DNA of 64,000 nucleotides from Myrmaecium sp. VS I D KN 1 (Eukaryota; Ascomycota; Dothideomycetes; Valsariales; Valsariaceae), in NCBI GenBank assembly GCA_019775845.1, contig JADQAV010000008.1, positions 1 through 64,000 on the forward strand, written 5' to 3'. The first letter of the stretch is position 1, and the number at the start of each line of letters is the position of its first letter. The notes below the pieces were generated by a model that saw only the letters and a list, made by a program, of their open reading frames with translations, ran no database searches and had not been told where the DNA came from. Position numbers and translations under genes: made by a program. Shown here in pieces: positions 33,358 through 45,168 of the stretch.

Positions 33358-34417
33358 ATGACTCCAACGACCATTGCCGATTTACTCAACGAAACTCTCT
33401 CCGAACCGATGCGCGGCATACGATCCAATGCACCTTCATCCAACATGACGTCGCAGAACCTTCTCCTCGTCAACCAGAAGTAGCACGTCCTAGGTACGCA
33501 GGCCCTCTACCAATCAACCTGGCCATGGAGAGAATCCACAAGAGGGTTCAGTCCACTCACCTACAGCGACTACCTGTCCCTGCTCACCCTACAGCTCATC
33601 CGGGAACCGTTCGCTCCGCCGCAGGTCGACGCGGACGCGCACATCGACGGCCGGCACCCCATGGTGCATCGGCCGGTTCTCCGCGTACGTCACGCTTGTA
33701 AGAACTGGCATCGCGACTCGCTTGTCCTCCACGCACACCGTCGCGGCACTTCCCGATGCCCTCCGCCCTTGAGCTGCACGCGTGCTGCCACGGCTGGATA
33801 TATGGACGGCGATGGGAATCTCGAGCATGCGCAGTTCTGCCTGGCTCTCAAACGGCTCAAGAATGCGCGCATCGAGCCTGAGACTCTCTGTCTCACCCTG
33901 CTGGGCGCGGTGGTGAACACCAGCGACGATAATAACGCAAACACGACAACAAAGACAACGAGCACGACCGCGATAACAACAAGGAGCACGAAGACGAAGA
34001 CAACAGCCCCGCCCTTCCCCACCCATCCTACACTAAGACACGGGCAACCACATCATTAGCCTGAAACGCTGTTTCGAGTAATTTTTCCAGTCTCCACCAT
34101 CAACCTCTGCACATCTCGCCCAGGAGGAAGCGCTGGCGCGCGCGTTCCAATCGGCGGCGCGATATATCCGGCTGGTACTCCCGTCGCGCATGGAGCTCGA
34201 GGAGGAGGAAGAGGAGGAGGAGGAGGAGGAGGAGGAAGAGGAGATGGGGATCCGGCGGGCACTCTCTGCGCGTTCCTCGTGTGAGCGGCGCAGAACGGCC
34301 GGTCGAGGATTAGGTGCTTGGCTGGCGCGGGGAGAGGATGGGCAAGATATGGTTATGGGTGAGCAGGATGGGCTGAGAGGGTTCCGGGAGCGGAGAGGGT
34401 CAGGTCTGGTGCGGTGA
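33358..34417 (+). CDS. Possible gene of unresolved structure
   Basis: Three blocks have coding character on the plus strand. From ATG 33358 comes MTPTTIADLLNETLSEPMRG, ending at a stop at 33481. From 33484 to 34059 an open frame includes FSPLTYSDYLSLLTLQLIRE and LKRLKNARIEPETLCLTLLG. From about 34110 to 34417 there is EEALARAFQSAARYIRLVLP, then a run of about fifteen Glu. Introns probably join them, but I could not place all junctions. I do not recognise the product. The Glu run is encoded by a GAG/GAA trinucleotide repeat at 34198-34242. Confidence 0.3.
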
Positions 34418-35099
34418 GATGGTGGTAGCCGGCATGGTTCTTTCACGGGGAGCGCGAGCGGGATTAGATTCGGCGAGAGGTCCGGGGCAATGGATGAGGG
34501 GGAAAGAGAACGATGCTTCAGGTGATCGAGAAGGTTTCGAGGGTCGGGATGCGGGAGGGGAAGAGCAGGTTGGGAGGGTGGTGTGAGGGATAAAGTGCCG
34601 GTTAGTTGGAGACATGGGCAGCTGGAGGGAAACGGCATTGAGGAAGAGCACCATGCTGCTGCTGCAGGATCCGGATACTCTTGACGCGGCTGGTTGTGAC
34701 TTTTTATCGGGGCGAAGCAGTCCCGAAGTTGCTCTTCGATGAGGTTATGCAAGAGCAAGGCGGCATCGAAAAGTGAAAGGATTGAGAAAGAGAAAGTGTT
34801 GGTCGATCACGCTCAAGCGAGGACTCCGAGAGTTCGAATTTAAAGCTCACTGGAATCTTTAACTCGACACTTCATGCGGCGATATATCCACCAAGGAAAA
34901 ACTCTGAACCTCACGATTATGCTTATCCACAGAGACACAAAACGCGCCCAACAACGGCCGGATATTTGAGCACGATTCAATCTATAAAACCGCCTCTCCC
35001 ATCCTCATTTTCATCTCCAACTCACCAAGACCGATCACTCCAAACTTCCGCCCTTGCCAGATCACCAGAACAGATCAATCACCAAAGTCATCACAAGCC
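34418..35099. promoter_or_regulatory. Upstream region of small secreted protein gene
   Basis: About 680 bases. A TATAAAA box lies at 34983-34989, about 115 bases before the ATG at 35100, followed by a CT/CA-rich leader. I see no separate gene. Confidence 0.45.
34983..34989 (+). promoter_or_regulatory. TATA box of small secreted protein
   Basis: TATAAAA about 115 bases before the ATG at 35100. Confidence 0.5.
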
Positions 35100-35484
35100 A
35101 TGCACTTCACCAACATCTTCGCCGGGCTCTGCCTTCTGAGCACCCCCATCCTCGCCTCCCCCAACAACCTCCACCTCGCCGTAAGTGCCCTTCACCAAAG
35201 AAGAGAGAGAAAAGAAAGAGGAAAAAAGAGAGGAAAACAAACTGACAATCAAACCCACCACGCAGTCCACCTCATCAAGCACCACTCCCACCATCAGTAC
35301 CGCGACATCATCCGCGGCCACGGAGCCGCAGAGCCCGCTCGCCCGTCGCAATGTCGACTACGATGAGATCTTTGGAAATTCGTGGGACAAGCCGTTCGGC
35401 GGGAAGTACTGCTGCGACTGCCTCTTCCCACCAATTTTCAAGAAGCCCCTCGACTACAAGAAGGAGAAAATCTTCCGCTGGTGA
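35100..35484 (+). CDS. Small secreted protein, 99 aa
   Basis: Exons 35100-35180 and 35266-35484 with an 85-nt GT-AG intron, phase 0. The product starts with a clear signal peptide (MHFTNIFAGLCLLSTPILAS). A Ser/Thr-rich stretch (STSSSTTPTISTATSS) follows, likely O-glycosylated, and an RR at about residue 55 could be a Kex2-type cleavage site. The short C-terminal part (about 45 residues) has three closely spaced cysteines in KYCCDCLF and is rich in Lys and aromatic residues. There is no family match I know. Size, secretion signal and cysteines resemble fungal secreted effectors or peptides, but that role is an inference. A TATA box and a CA-rich leader support real transcription. Confidence 0.65.
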
Positions 35485-37240
35485 GGAAGGGGGCGACCGA
35501 GATAGAGAGAGAGGGAGAGGTGGCGTTTTTTTGGGTTTGCTTTGAAGAATCACAACGGGGGTTTGGGGGAAACGTTTCATGCGTTGAATGGATCAATCGT
35601 CATTCCCTTCCTTCACTTTTCGGATTGTTCTAGTTTTGGTCGAGGGAGAGGGCTCAGGATGGGCATAATAACAACTTCTTCGTTCTTTTACTCGCTCCCT
35701 CTTCTGCCTCGTTCTGCTTTCGCTGGGATAGGTAGCGATTCACTTGACATGCAAAACTATCATGCACTGTGCATATACCCACATACGTGTCCCTTCGTTT
35801 CCCCTTGTTTCTCCACGCCGCCCGTACGGCCATGACGTGATGTAAGGTTCGCACCTTGTTCACGCTTTACTCCCCCTCTTCCCTCTGACTTTCCTCACTC
35901 CCCTCTCCTTTAAGCATCCATTCACGCTCAGCATCTTCCATCAGCTACTCCATCGCATTTGCGACTCACCAATCCACCCGTATATGTGTCTGTATCTACC
36001 TCCGAAACCCTTCAACCCATCCAAGCGATACCGAAGCAAACAGAATTAGATAAAAAAGACGGAAAGCCAGAAAAAGAAGCAAAGAAAATCGCAAGCGTGA
36101 CGTGAAAAGCAGGATTACACATATATCCCTGTTCCCCCAGCGCGACAAGACAGGAGAAGAAAACAAAAATCCTTTTCCTTTTCCTTTCCCCTTCTCTCTC
36201 TTCCTACCTTCCCTTCATTTCGGCAGGTCAGACCAGAAAAGGCTGCCGTAACCCATGCTCCCGCCCTCCATACTCCATCCCGAAGAAAAAGTAAAATCCA
36301 TTCATAGCTAGCTACCCAACCCTCAGAAGCCAAAGCAATTAGCAGACTTCCGCACCGCACCACCGCACCACTGAACCACCGCACATCCACCCTTCGCACT
36401 CAAGGTACTTTCTTGACACTCAACCGAACGGACTCAACCGCAATCCCTAAGCCCCCGCGTCTCTCGGGCAACCTTCTTCGGGGAGTACGGGGAACTATAA
36501 AGGGTTCGCGAGATGTATGTTGCTCAGCCTCTTCGGAGACGGGAACGGTCCGCCGTTTGCCGTCTCCCGTCTGCCGTCCGCAAATCTACCTAACCGTCCG
36601 TAACGCCAATTCGCCGTCCGCAAGATTCTGCAAGTTCGGGAGTCCGCAAGTCCGCAAGTCGGGAAATTCCCAGTCTGCAAGTCCGGTAGTCCGCGAATTT
36701 GCCAGGCGCAACCTATAGAAGTCTCAAGTACGACATTCGACGAGCGACATTCGCCATCTGCCGTACGCTGTCCATAAGTCCCAAGCCCGCCGTCCGCAAA
36801 TCCTCAAGTCCGCCGTATGAAAAGACACAAGCGAAAATCCAAAAGCTAAAATCCCAGTCCCCAAAACTTCAAGCCCGGCGACCGAAAAGGCCAAACCCAA
36901 AGGCCAAACCCCAGCCCATAAAGCCAGATTCCCGTCTCTAAAAGCCAAAACTCCAGTCCACGAATCCCAAAAGCCCAGTCCGTAAGGCTAAGGCCAGAGT
37001 TTCAGAAGCCGAAAAGCCTAAACTTTTAAGGTTAAAACACGAGTTTGTCGCAGAGAGCGACTTGCCTACCGTACATACGTACAAGCCTACACAAGCACCA
37101 ACTTACTTGCGGCATGCATACGAGAGGTGTACCTACCGGCATACGTTTTGTACTTTAAGTACTAGCTACTTGTATACATCCATCCAAAGGCACATCCAAA
37201 CATATAACCTATCCAAACGTACATCCATCTAAACGTACAT
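35485..37240. other. Intergenic DNA with degenerate short repeats
   Basis: 35485-36410 is ordinary spacer. From about 36420 to 37030 the plus strand is built of degenerate short units such as AAGTCCGCAAGTC, CCGTCCGCAA and CCAAAAGCCCAGTCC. 37130-37240 has CATCCATCCAAACGTA-like units. No gene seen. Confidence 0.5.
36420..37030. repeat. Degenerate tandem repeat (GTCCGCAAGT / CCCAGTCC units)
   Basis: Units resembling AGTCCGCAAGTC recur with irregular spacing at 36580-36700. They grade into AAAGCCAAAACTCCAGTCC-like units by 36880-36990. The pattern suggests an old minisatellite. Confidence 0.5.
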
Positions 37241-37245
37241 CCAGT

Positions 37246-37479
37246 CACGCGGTTGACAAAAAACCCCATCAGTATAGTAACCGGTAATTTGAATAATCAA
37301 TCTCTAGAGTAATTAGAAAAATCCGAAAAAATTATATATAATCAGATTCAGCTAATATATTATTTATATTAAATAAAATATTCGGATTTTGAGCGCTTTA
37401 CAGAGAAAATCATAGAGTATATCTATAAGATATTATGGGTTTTTGCGTTCTATTGACGCGTTTTTTTATCAACCGCGTG
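37246..37479. mobile_element. MITE, 234 bp, with 5-bp target duplication
   Basis: The ends are inverted repeats: CACGCGGTTGACAAAAAA at the left, and the right end read backwards gives CACGCGGTTGATAAAAAA. The element is flanked on both sides by CCAGT (37241-37245 and 37480-37484), an exact 5-bp target-site duplication. The interior is very AT-rich, holds a second inverted pair (AAAATCCGAA / TTCGGATTTT) and has no reading frame. It is a non-autonomous DNA transposon. I cannot assign a superfamily from a 5-bp duplication alone. Confidence 0.8.
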
Positions 37480-37484
37480 CCAGT

Positions 37485-38561
37485 GTACCTCCAGCTAATT
37501 TCCATGCATCCAACCTCCATCCACCCAACCTCCATCTATCCAAACGTACCAACAACCCAAACATACCATCCATCCACACGTACCACCTACCAACACCCAC
37601 CCCATCAAAACCTCGAAATCCACTTCCAAACCTCAAACCCTAAAACCTCCTCTTCAAGCACCATATAGTAGTAAGGTATGCCATGCGCAGCAAAGCACAT
37701 CTCACAAAAAACCCACACCCCACAAACCCTCAAGCTAGGTACATACCTTAGGTAGGTACATATATAACCCCTCAAGTTAAGTTAAGTCAAGTCAACTCAA
37801 GTCGAGCGTGCGTGCGTGCGGTGCGTGCGTCAGAGCTACGCACTCACTCACTCACTCACTCTGCTGTGGTGACGGTGGTGGTGATGGTGGTGCGGGATGT
37901 ACCCAGTAGGTAGTAACGATATTCCACATACTAGACTATACATAGGTACCTCCGACCCATATACATACGTGGCATGGCGTGGCGTGGCGTGGCATACCAA
38001 GGCATAGCCACAGCGATATTTTGCAAAGCATCCACTGCGATGTAGTACGATAATACCGCTATAACATGCCACACCGGCTTAGCATGTCACATACCTACTA
38101 CATACATGTATGCATGCATGCGTGCACATACCATACCCCGACCTCCCCGGTCAGGTCAAAGGGAATCAAACGTGAAACTACCAGTAGAAAAAAGTTGAAG
38201 GGCTATATCAATGCAAATAGTACATCAACGAGGATATGACGGCATGTACGGAGTGGAGTATGCATGCATGCATCCCGAGCAACCTCCCTTTCAGCTGTCT
38301 TATGCCAAATCATTCCATGTCATTTCATTCCATTTCCTTCTCTTCCACGGACGGGACTTCAAAAGCTACAGTACATATATCAACGCATGCATATACATAC
38401 ATGTATACACATCAGAAACAGAACAGCCACCCATATGCATTTGCATTCGCTTTCCAACCCATGCAACCCAGATATCTCCTTTTTCCCCTTTCAACAAGTG
38501 AACAAACCCAAACAACCGCCATAAAAAAAAAACAAACGAAAATGGGTATAACCACACATCC
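37485..38561. other. Intergenic DNA with several microsatellites
   Basis: About 1.1 kb: CCATCCAACCTCC units near 37500, GTGCGTGC near 37805-37830, (ACTC)n at 37841-37860, GGTGGTGATGGTGG near 37870, GGCGTGGCGTGGC near 37980, and TGCATGCATGC near 38110 and 38262. No gene seen. Confidence 0.55.
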
Positions 38562-41500
38562 CTACCGCTCACCCCCACCCCCAGTAGCCCCCCCAGCAAC
38601 ACCAACCAACCCCCCCGCCCTCCCCAACTCCCCACACAACCCCACCAGCCCCTCCACAAACGGCGGCGGCGCCGCCGCATCCTCGCCGGGCTCCCCCAAT
38701 CCGGATCCCAACCCGGAACCCAACCTTTCCCTCTCCCCCAACCCCCTCCACAACGCCCGAAACTCGTCACCAACCCCACGCATCCACGCCGCCGGATCCG
38801 CAGCCAGGGACACGAACGCACCATCCCGATAGCAGTGAATCCCCGGTTCCCCCACACCGGTGCGAAGCCACTCGTCCACGGCAGCCATATCCTCGGTATC
38901 GGGATCGGCATCGATGCACACCCGCCTCCCTCGTCCGCCTATCGCACGACCACCACCACAACCACGACCACCATCCAACCTCCCCAACACCGCACCCACC
39001 CAACCAACCACACCCGCCCAAAACAGCCCCGCCGCCCAGAACCCCCTCAGCTCCGAACCCAGCGCGCCATCGCCCAGCACACGCAGGACGCGTGCCGCAC
39101 CGCGGAGCGCGTGTCGTGGGGCTTCCGATTGCGCTTCCGCCTCCGAGCAGCCCCCCTCCCACCACCGCAACAGCCCGGCGACGCAGGCGCGCGCCTCCTC
39201 GACCGGGCCCGCGCCGGCGAAGCAGAGGATGCGGGGCATGGGGGCGTGGAGGTGGAGGCCGAGGAGCTCGAGGAGGGCGAGGGGTTTGGCGCGGTCGGGG
39301 CCGCGGGGGGGAGGGAGGGAGGGGAGGAGGGCGGTCAAGGCGGCGCGGTGGCGGGCGTGCAGGTGGAGGAGCTGGGTGTGGCGGGCGCGGAGGAGGGTGA
39401 GTTGGGAGGTGAGGTCGTCGTCGTCGAGGTCGTTGCTGCTGACGGCGTCTGCGTAGGGCGCCATGCCGGCGCTGCTGGCGAGGGAGATGTATTCCCAGAT
39501 GGGACCCCAGAGGGCGTGCAGGGCGATGAGCAGGGCGAAGGGGATGTCGTGGCGGTGTGGGCGAAGGAGAGGGTAGGCGCGTTCTGGGCGGTGGAGGAGC
39601 GCGGCTAGGGTGACGTCTGGGGGTTCGGGGCCGGTGGAGGAAGCCGGCAGCGCGAGCCAGGCGTCCCGCCAGGCTTCGGCCGTTGGCGCGTCCCACAGCG
39701 AGCGGGGCCCGGGCAGAGGTAATCGTAGCTCGGCATAGGAGACGAGAGGGTTGGTCAGCAGGGCCATGCTCTGGCGGGAGTCGTGCAGGAAGGCGTGCCA
39801 GGCGGTCCGACGGAAGGATTCCATCTCGGCCCAAGCCCGCCACTTCTCCGTCAGCGTTTGCGGATCGTCAGTCGAGGTTGGAGGGGAAGGGGATGGTTGG
39901 GAGGGCAAGGGCCGCGCAAAGCGTTGCCCGCGGCGGAGCATCTGGCGGAATGTCAGTCAATGGACGTCAGGAAGAGAAGATGAAAGCGTTAGGACGCAAC
40001 TCACCGTGATCAACGGGTTGCCCGCGCTCTCACTCAGCTCCCTCTTCCGCTTCACTCCACTCCACAGTCCAACCCCCAATTCCAACGCCAACGCCTGTGC
40101 CGTCTGCACCTCTCGAGTCAACAGCATCCGCTCCTCGCACGCCTGCTTCAAGCTCACCCGCACCACCTCCTGCACCGCCAGCCCCAGCTTCTGCAACGCG
40201 CGGATCGAGCTGTGGACGGCGCCGGCGGCGAGGATCGCGCCCACCACCTCCGGGATCTGCCGGTTCAGCTCGATGGTTGGCGCGTGAATGTAAGGGGAGG
40301 CCGAGAGCGCGTGGGCAACGAAGAAGCGACGGACGCACGCGTCCAGCGTCTCGGCGGCCGGGAAGGCCAGGGCGATGGTGGCGCGACGGTCCGGGTGGGT
40401 GTTGAGGATCATCGCCAGGATGCGATCGCGGGTGCTCGGAGTGAGAGGGTCGACGGGGATGGGGGTCGCAAAAGCGTTGCTGCTGCGAGCGGAGCGGAGG
40501 GGTGATGTCAGTTGCGGGAGGGAGAGATTCTGCACTTCCAAGTGCCGCGACTCGTGTGGGACCGGCGACCAGTGGGAGAGGGTGGAGCGGGCGTACGCGG
40601 CGGTGGCGTTGACCAGCGGCGCGGGGAGATGGGGGGTACGGGGCGTGCTGCTACTGGGAGTCGGTGTCGCCGAGACGGACGGTGGAAGCGGTGCCGGTTC
40701 ACGAGCGATCTGGTCGATGGACGGGAGGTGGAAGGGGGGTTGCGGAGGTCCATTGTTGAAGGGATCGACACTGCTGCCGAGCTGGTCGAGGATGCTCAGG
40801 TCGGCCTCGCTGAACTCGAGCATGGCCGGGTCGGAGACGGTGAAGTCGAGGATGTTGCGGGACTCGGGGGCGTCGGCAGCAGCGGTGATGGCGGCGGTGG
40901 AGCTGGTCGTCCAGTGGGGGGCGGCAGAGAAGTTCGCGAAGGACTCGGGAGTGATGGGGGCGATCACATCGCGAAGGAAGTCGGAGAAGTCTGCTGGATG
41001 GTAGGCGATGGACGTGGGTTGCGGTTGAGGTTGAGGGAATGAGCTCGGCGCAGCAGAGGAGGTGAAGTAGGGTGGAGGTGCGGCGTAGGGTTCCGGACGG
41101 CTCGCCCAGGGAGCATGGTACGGCTGCGGCTGTGATATTGAGGACCCCGCGGGAAGAGAAGGCTGTGATGGGAGAGGTTGCGTAGGGAGGTGTTGCGGAG
41201 GGAGAGGCTGTTGCGGGATAGGCTGTGGAGGGAGAGACTGTGGAGGGAGAGGCTGGGAAGGAGGAGGAGGATGTTGTTCGGCCGCATCCATGGACGGAGG
41301 CACAGTCGGCGGTGTTCCAATGCCGCTGCGGGGCGTGTGAGGACCAGAGGATTCTGTGATGGTCAGTTGGGGGACTCAAGGAGAGGACGGTGGAGGGAGA
41401 AGAATCTGAACGTGAAAAGGAAGGACAAATATACCAGACTGTGAAGCCGAAGGCGCATACGAGCTCAGATATCGCGCATGGGCAAACCCATCCGGCTTCT

Positions 41501-42163
41501 CACACGCGATGCCCCTTTGGCGACATCGCGCGCACGGCTTGCTGTCCTCGCATTTCAGCTTGGCCGTGGCACATGCCTTGCACGCCTGGGAGACGCGGTT
41601 GGAGTGGTGGACCTGACGCTTTTGGCGCTTGGCTCCGTTCCCGTCCTCCTCGTGGCAGGCGATGTGACGTTTCAGGAGGTCGCTGGATTTCGAGTTGTCA
41701 GATGGCGATGGCATTGTGGATGTGCTGGGGAGACGAAAGGTTGCGCATCTCGTGCTGGCGCGTCCGGCCTCAACGCCCATGGAGGAAGAGGGAGAAGACT
41801 TACGGCCTCCCGAAGCCCTTGCCGCATGTCGGACACTTGAATGGACGCTCTTGTAGGTCTGCGATGGATAATTGGGTCAGCGGAAGTGTCCTTCACGGCG
41901 GCACGAGGACGAGGTAGGGTGTGGTGAGGTTGGTGGATGGATGGATGGAAGAACGGACGAGATCGCACATGGCGGGCGAGATGGTCGACGCGCGTATAGG
42001 TGCGCTGACACTCGGTGCACTGGAAGAGCGCCGGCGATGGCGTCTGTTGCTGTTGCTGAGGCGGTGGGATCTGCTGGTGAGGATGTGGAAGAGATTGCGG
42101 AGGAGGTTGCGGAGGTTGCGGAGGAGGAGGGGGAGGCCCGCTCGGGGGTGATGGAGGGTGCAT
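38562..42163 (-). CDS. C2H2 + Zn2Cys6 fungal transcription factor, 1078 aa
   Basis: A nuclear DNA-binding regulator with two kinds of zinc domain. Exons on the minus strand: 42163-41959, 41858-41804, 41682-41435, 41353-40005 and 39941-38562. Finger 1 has Cys49, Cys52, His65 and His69. The first intron splits its last His, and the next exon gives HLQERPFKCPTC, starting finger 2 (Cys77, Cys80, His93, His97). A Zn2Cys6 cluster follows directly (Cys121, 124, 131, 137, 140, 147). The N-terminus is Pro/Gln-rich, and a long Ser/Pro/Gln linker follows the zinc domains. The rest is a helical, leucine-rich fungal-specific transcription factor domain. Target genes are unknown. The splice pattern through the fingers is the best support for the model. 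Confidence 0.88.
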
Positions 42164-45100
42164 CGTCGTCGGCGGCGGCGTTGCCGTTGCAACGTGAGGC
42201 AGTCCGGAAGTTATCGAGGCATTGAGGATGTTAGAAGAGAAGTGGTGGTGGTGGTGGTGAGGTTGAAGTTAGAGTTGAGGTTGAGGTCGAGGTGGAGAGT
42301 TGATGGCGTTGACGATGACGCCGAGATGATCCCCTTCCACCCATTGGCCCTTTCCCCAGGGAAATCCGCCTCAGTGAACCAGCACTGCAACTCCTTACTA
42401 AGCCATCCCCCGCATTACGGAGTCCCCCCGGCCATCCGACGGGGAGTCGGTCCATTCACAGATTCAGACATTCACAATTCACAGCTGCTGTACTCCTCCT
42501 ATCAACGCCATACCATCTCCATTTTACACGCCGTGCAACGAATACATTTTCCAATCCAACTCATACATTGCACCGCCACCTCACGATCTCTGGTACAAGA
42601 CGCGTACTCCGTACACGATCGCGCCCGTCCCCGCAGCATGGGAAGTCCGCGTCAGCGGGCGAGGCGGAGCGGGGCGCCAAGACCCGCGCCAAGATCTCCT
42701 TTCCCCTCACGTCTACCCTTTGCCAAACGCCGACCGTGTGAACACCAGGCCTTGAAACGCATACACTACATTCCCGGCTTCGGGATTCTTTATCACCATC
42801 TGCTTCATCGACGGCACGACCGCCCGTTCGCTTCGCTCCGTCGTGTCCTGCCCGATCGTCCTCTCCGACCGTCGCCCAACCACTCTCCGGAGACCATGTG
42901 CTGCCCGGCAGCCGAGCGAGCGAGGGGGCGCACTTCAGCAATAGTATACACACCAACTGACCGGAAGGAAAAGCATGAAGATACCGTATTATGACACCGC
43001 AGTTTCTGGGTGCGAGAAGGACACGTACTATACACTGAACGCGGCGGCCGGTCTTTAGGTGCGCTTGGAGATGCGCACGGAGAACGGAAGGCCCACGTTG
43101 GTGGAGACCCGCTACGTGAGCGGGAAGGTGCTGGTGGCGGATCACATCTTTTCTGTCTGAGGCATGAATGTGTCGAAGAGTGTACGATCTCTCTCCCACT
43201 GCTCTTGACAAGAGGAGCGGACACACCGGGTGCGGGCTACGACGCCAACAGCGGCTTCTTCGCCCGCATCCGACAGCCCTCCGAAAGAGAGAAGGTGATA
43301 GGAGGGCCATGAGGGATGGTGATGTGAGTCGGATACCGCCGGGAGGTCTGGGGTTTGATGGAAGGTGGGTTGGGATATGGTGAGATGAATGGCTGAGGGT
43401 GTAGGTCTCTTAGGTGAGTACTGTATGGTATGAGGGCTGTGATGGTAGGCTGTGCTTCCTCTCTCTTTCTTCCTCTATTCCCTGCTGCTTTCCATTCTCG
43501 TTTTCTTTGTCCGCCTTCGCTCTGCATCTGCGCTTAGCCTTACTGGCTGCGAGAGTCCTGCGCTCTCCCTCCGCTGTTTCTCTTCCGTCTGCCGTCCATC
43601 CATCCATCTGACCTACCGCTTAAACCACTGCGATTGAAAGCAACACGCCTTGAAAACAAAATGAAAACCACAACAAATAAATCTTCTCAACCCCTCATTC
43701 CGTCTTTTCTACCGTCCCCAAACGTTCCAGTGTCGCTGTTCCCTGTCGTCTTTCCTTCCACGTGAGCGAGTCAAGTGAAGTGAGCGAGTGACTGGCTGGC
43801 TGTTGCCGTCGCGTGTTTCCGCGTTTTATCTTTCTTTTTTTGTCTCCTCAAGGCATGTCTTCCTTGGGATTGTTATCGGCTTCCCCTCGGCTACTGCACG
43901 CCGGAGCTTGACTTCACAGTACCAGTGACGGGGGAGGCTGGCGAGGAATAGAGGTGCATGTCGATATCGATTGTCGTCCCCAACACCCCCGCGTGCTTTC
44001 TTCACACCCCGGGAGTTCGTATGTCCACCGGCCTTTCGGGAGAGTGTCTCTGAGACTGGAGGGAAGGCAAAAGGCTATGGTATGTCCAGCCTGGTGTTCG
44101 GTATACCCCATGTGCTTCCGCAACCGTAGCGCAGCTGCATGCTCCCGATCCGGATGATCGAACTCTCCCTGTCCGCGCGGCATACATCGGTACCCATCCC
44201 CAGCCGCCCACAACCTAAGCCGAGGACCGGACCACCCCAGACTTCCGACGGACTCATCTTTCCTGTCCACCTCCCAAGCCTTCATCTCACCCGCTTCCTC
44301 CAGCGCACATCCACCAGTGCTGGACACCCCGTCGTTCTCCCAAAACACCAAGACCACCAACCAAAACTCTGCGAGCCAATGCAACCGACCGCGCCTCAGA
44401 TATTCAACCTTTTCCAATGATCGTTAGTAGGTGAGACTTACACATCCCCCGCGTCCCTTTTGCGCCCTTCCCATGTCAACCCATGTCGCTAACAGAAAAC
44501 CGACTTCTTTTGGACATCGATCCGCCTCTCCAGCGGCTTGGTTCACCAAGCAAGACGCCCAAACAGATGGCGCAGCGGGCGACGTTCTGGTCGCTCCATC
44601 TCGTCCGACGAATCAGGCCCCGGTGAACGACCAGCTGGGCCCGGGGGGAGGGAGGCCCCAACCACTGGCATTGACCACTTCACCAGTCATATGGTCTAGG
44701 CTATGTATGATGCGAAACGGTGGAAGGTCCGTAGGGCGATCTTCCCGATATTTGTTTTGCTCTTCCCTTGGTTTTGCTTTTTTCTGTTCTACTTCTTCTG
44801 CCTTCGCTCAAGGATCATCGCTTTTGCTCCTCTCTCTTGCCTTTCGCCTTTTCCCGTTCTTTCCCTTTCTCCTCTCAGAGAGAGAAAAAGAGAGAAAAGC
44901 GAAAGCAAGGAAAAGAAAACGACATCCCCCGATCATACCCATCATCCTCCTTCCCTCAACCACTACCAACCGCATCCCTATCCGATACAAGCAGCCCTCA
45001 TCCTTCTCCTTCTTGTTCCACAATCGCCCCACCTGGTCCATCGTCCGCTCCAAGTTTCCTCGCCCACCAACCACCATCACATGACGAACCACAAAGGGGA

Positions 45101-45168
45101 CGCAACATCCGGCTGCTTGGGCTGAGGACGGAGGTGGATGAAATGAAGGAAGCGAGGTGGAAGAAGCG
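42164..45168. other. Long spacer upstream of transcription factor
   Basis: About 3 kb. Frames such as the minus-strand one at 42561-43310 are open, but Arg/Ser/His-rich and without domain sense. CT-rich tracts occur at 43450-43520 and 44760-44880. It may include a long promoter of the transcription factor. No gene called. Confidence 0.5.

Noticed and set aside
37840-37880. Regulatory site near (ACTC)n and GGTGGTGATGG repeats
   Set aside because: Simple microsatellites; no gene start lies close enough to assign them a role.
42561-43310. 249-codon minus-strand open frame
   Set aside because: Arg/His/Ser-rich, no domain, no start context, and overlaps equally long frames on the other strand.
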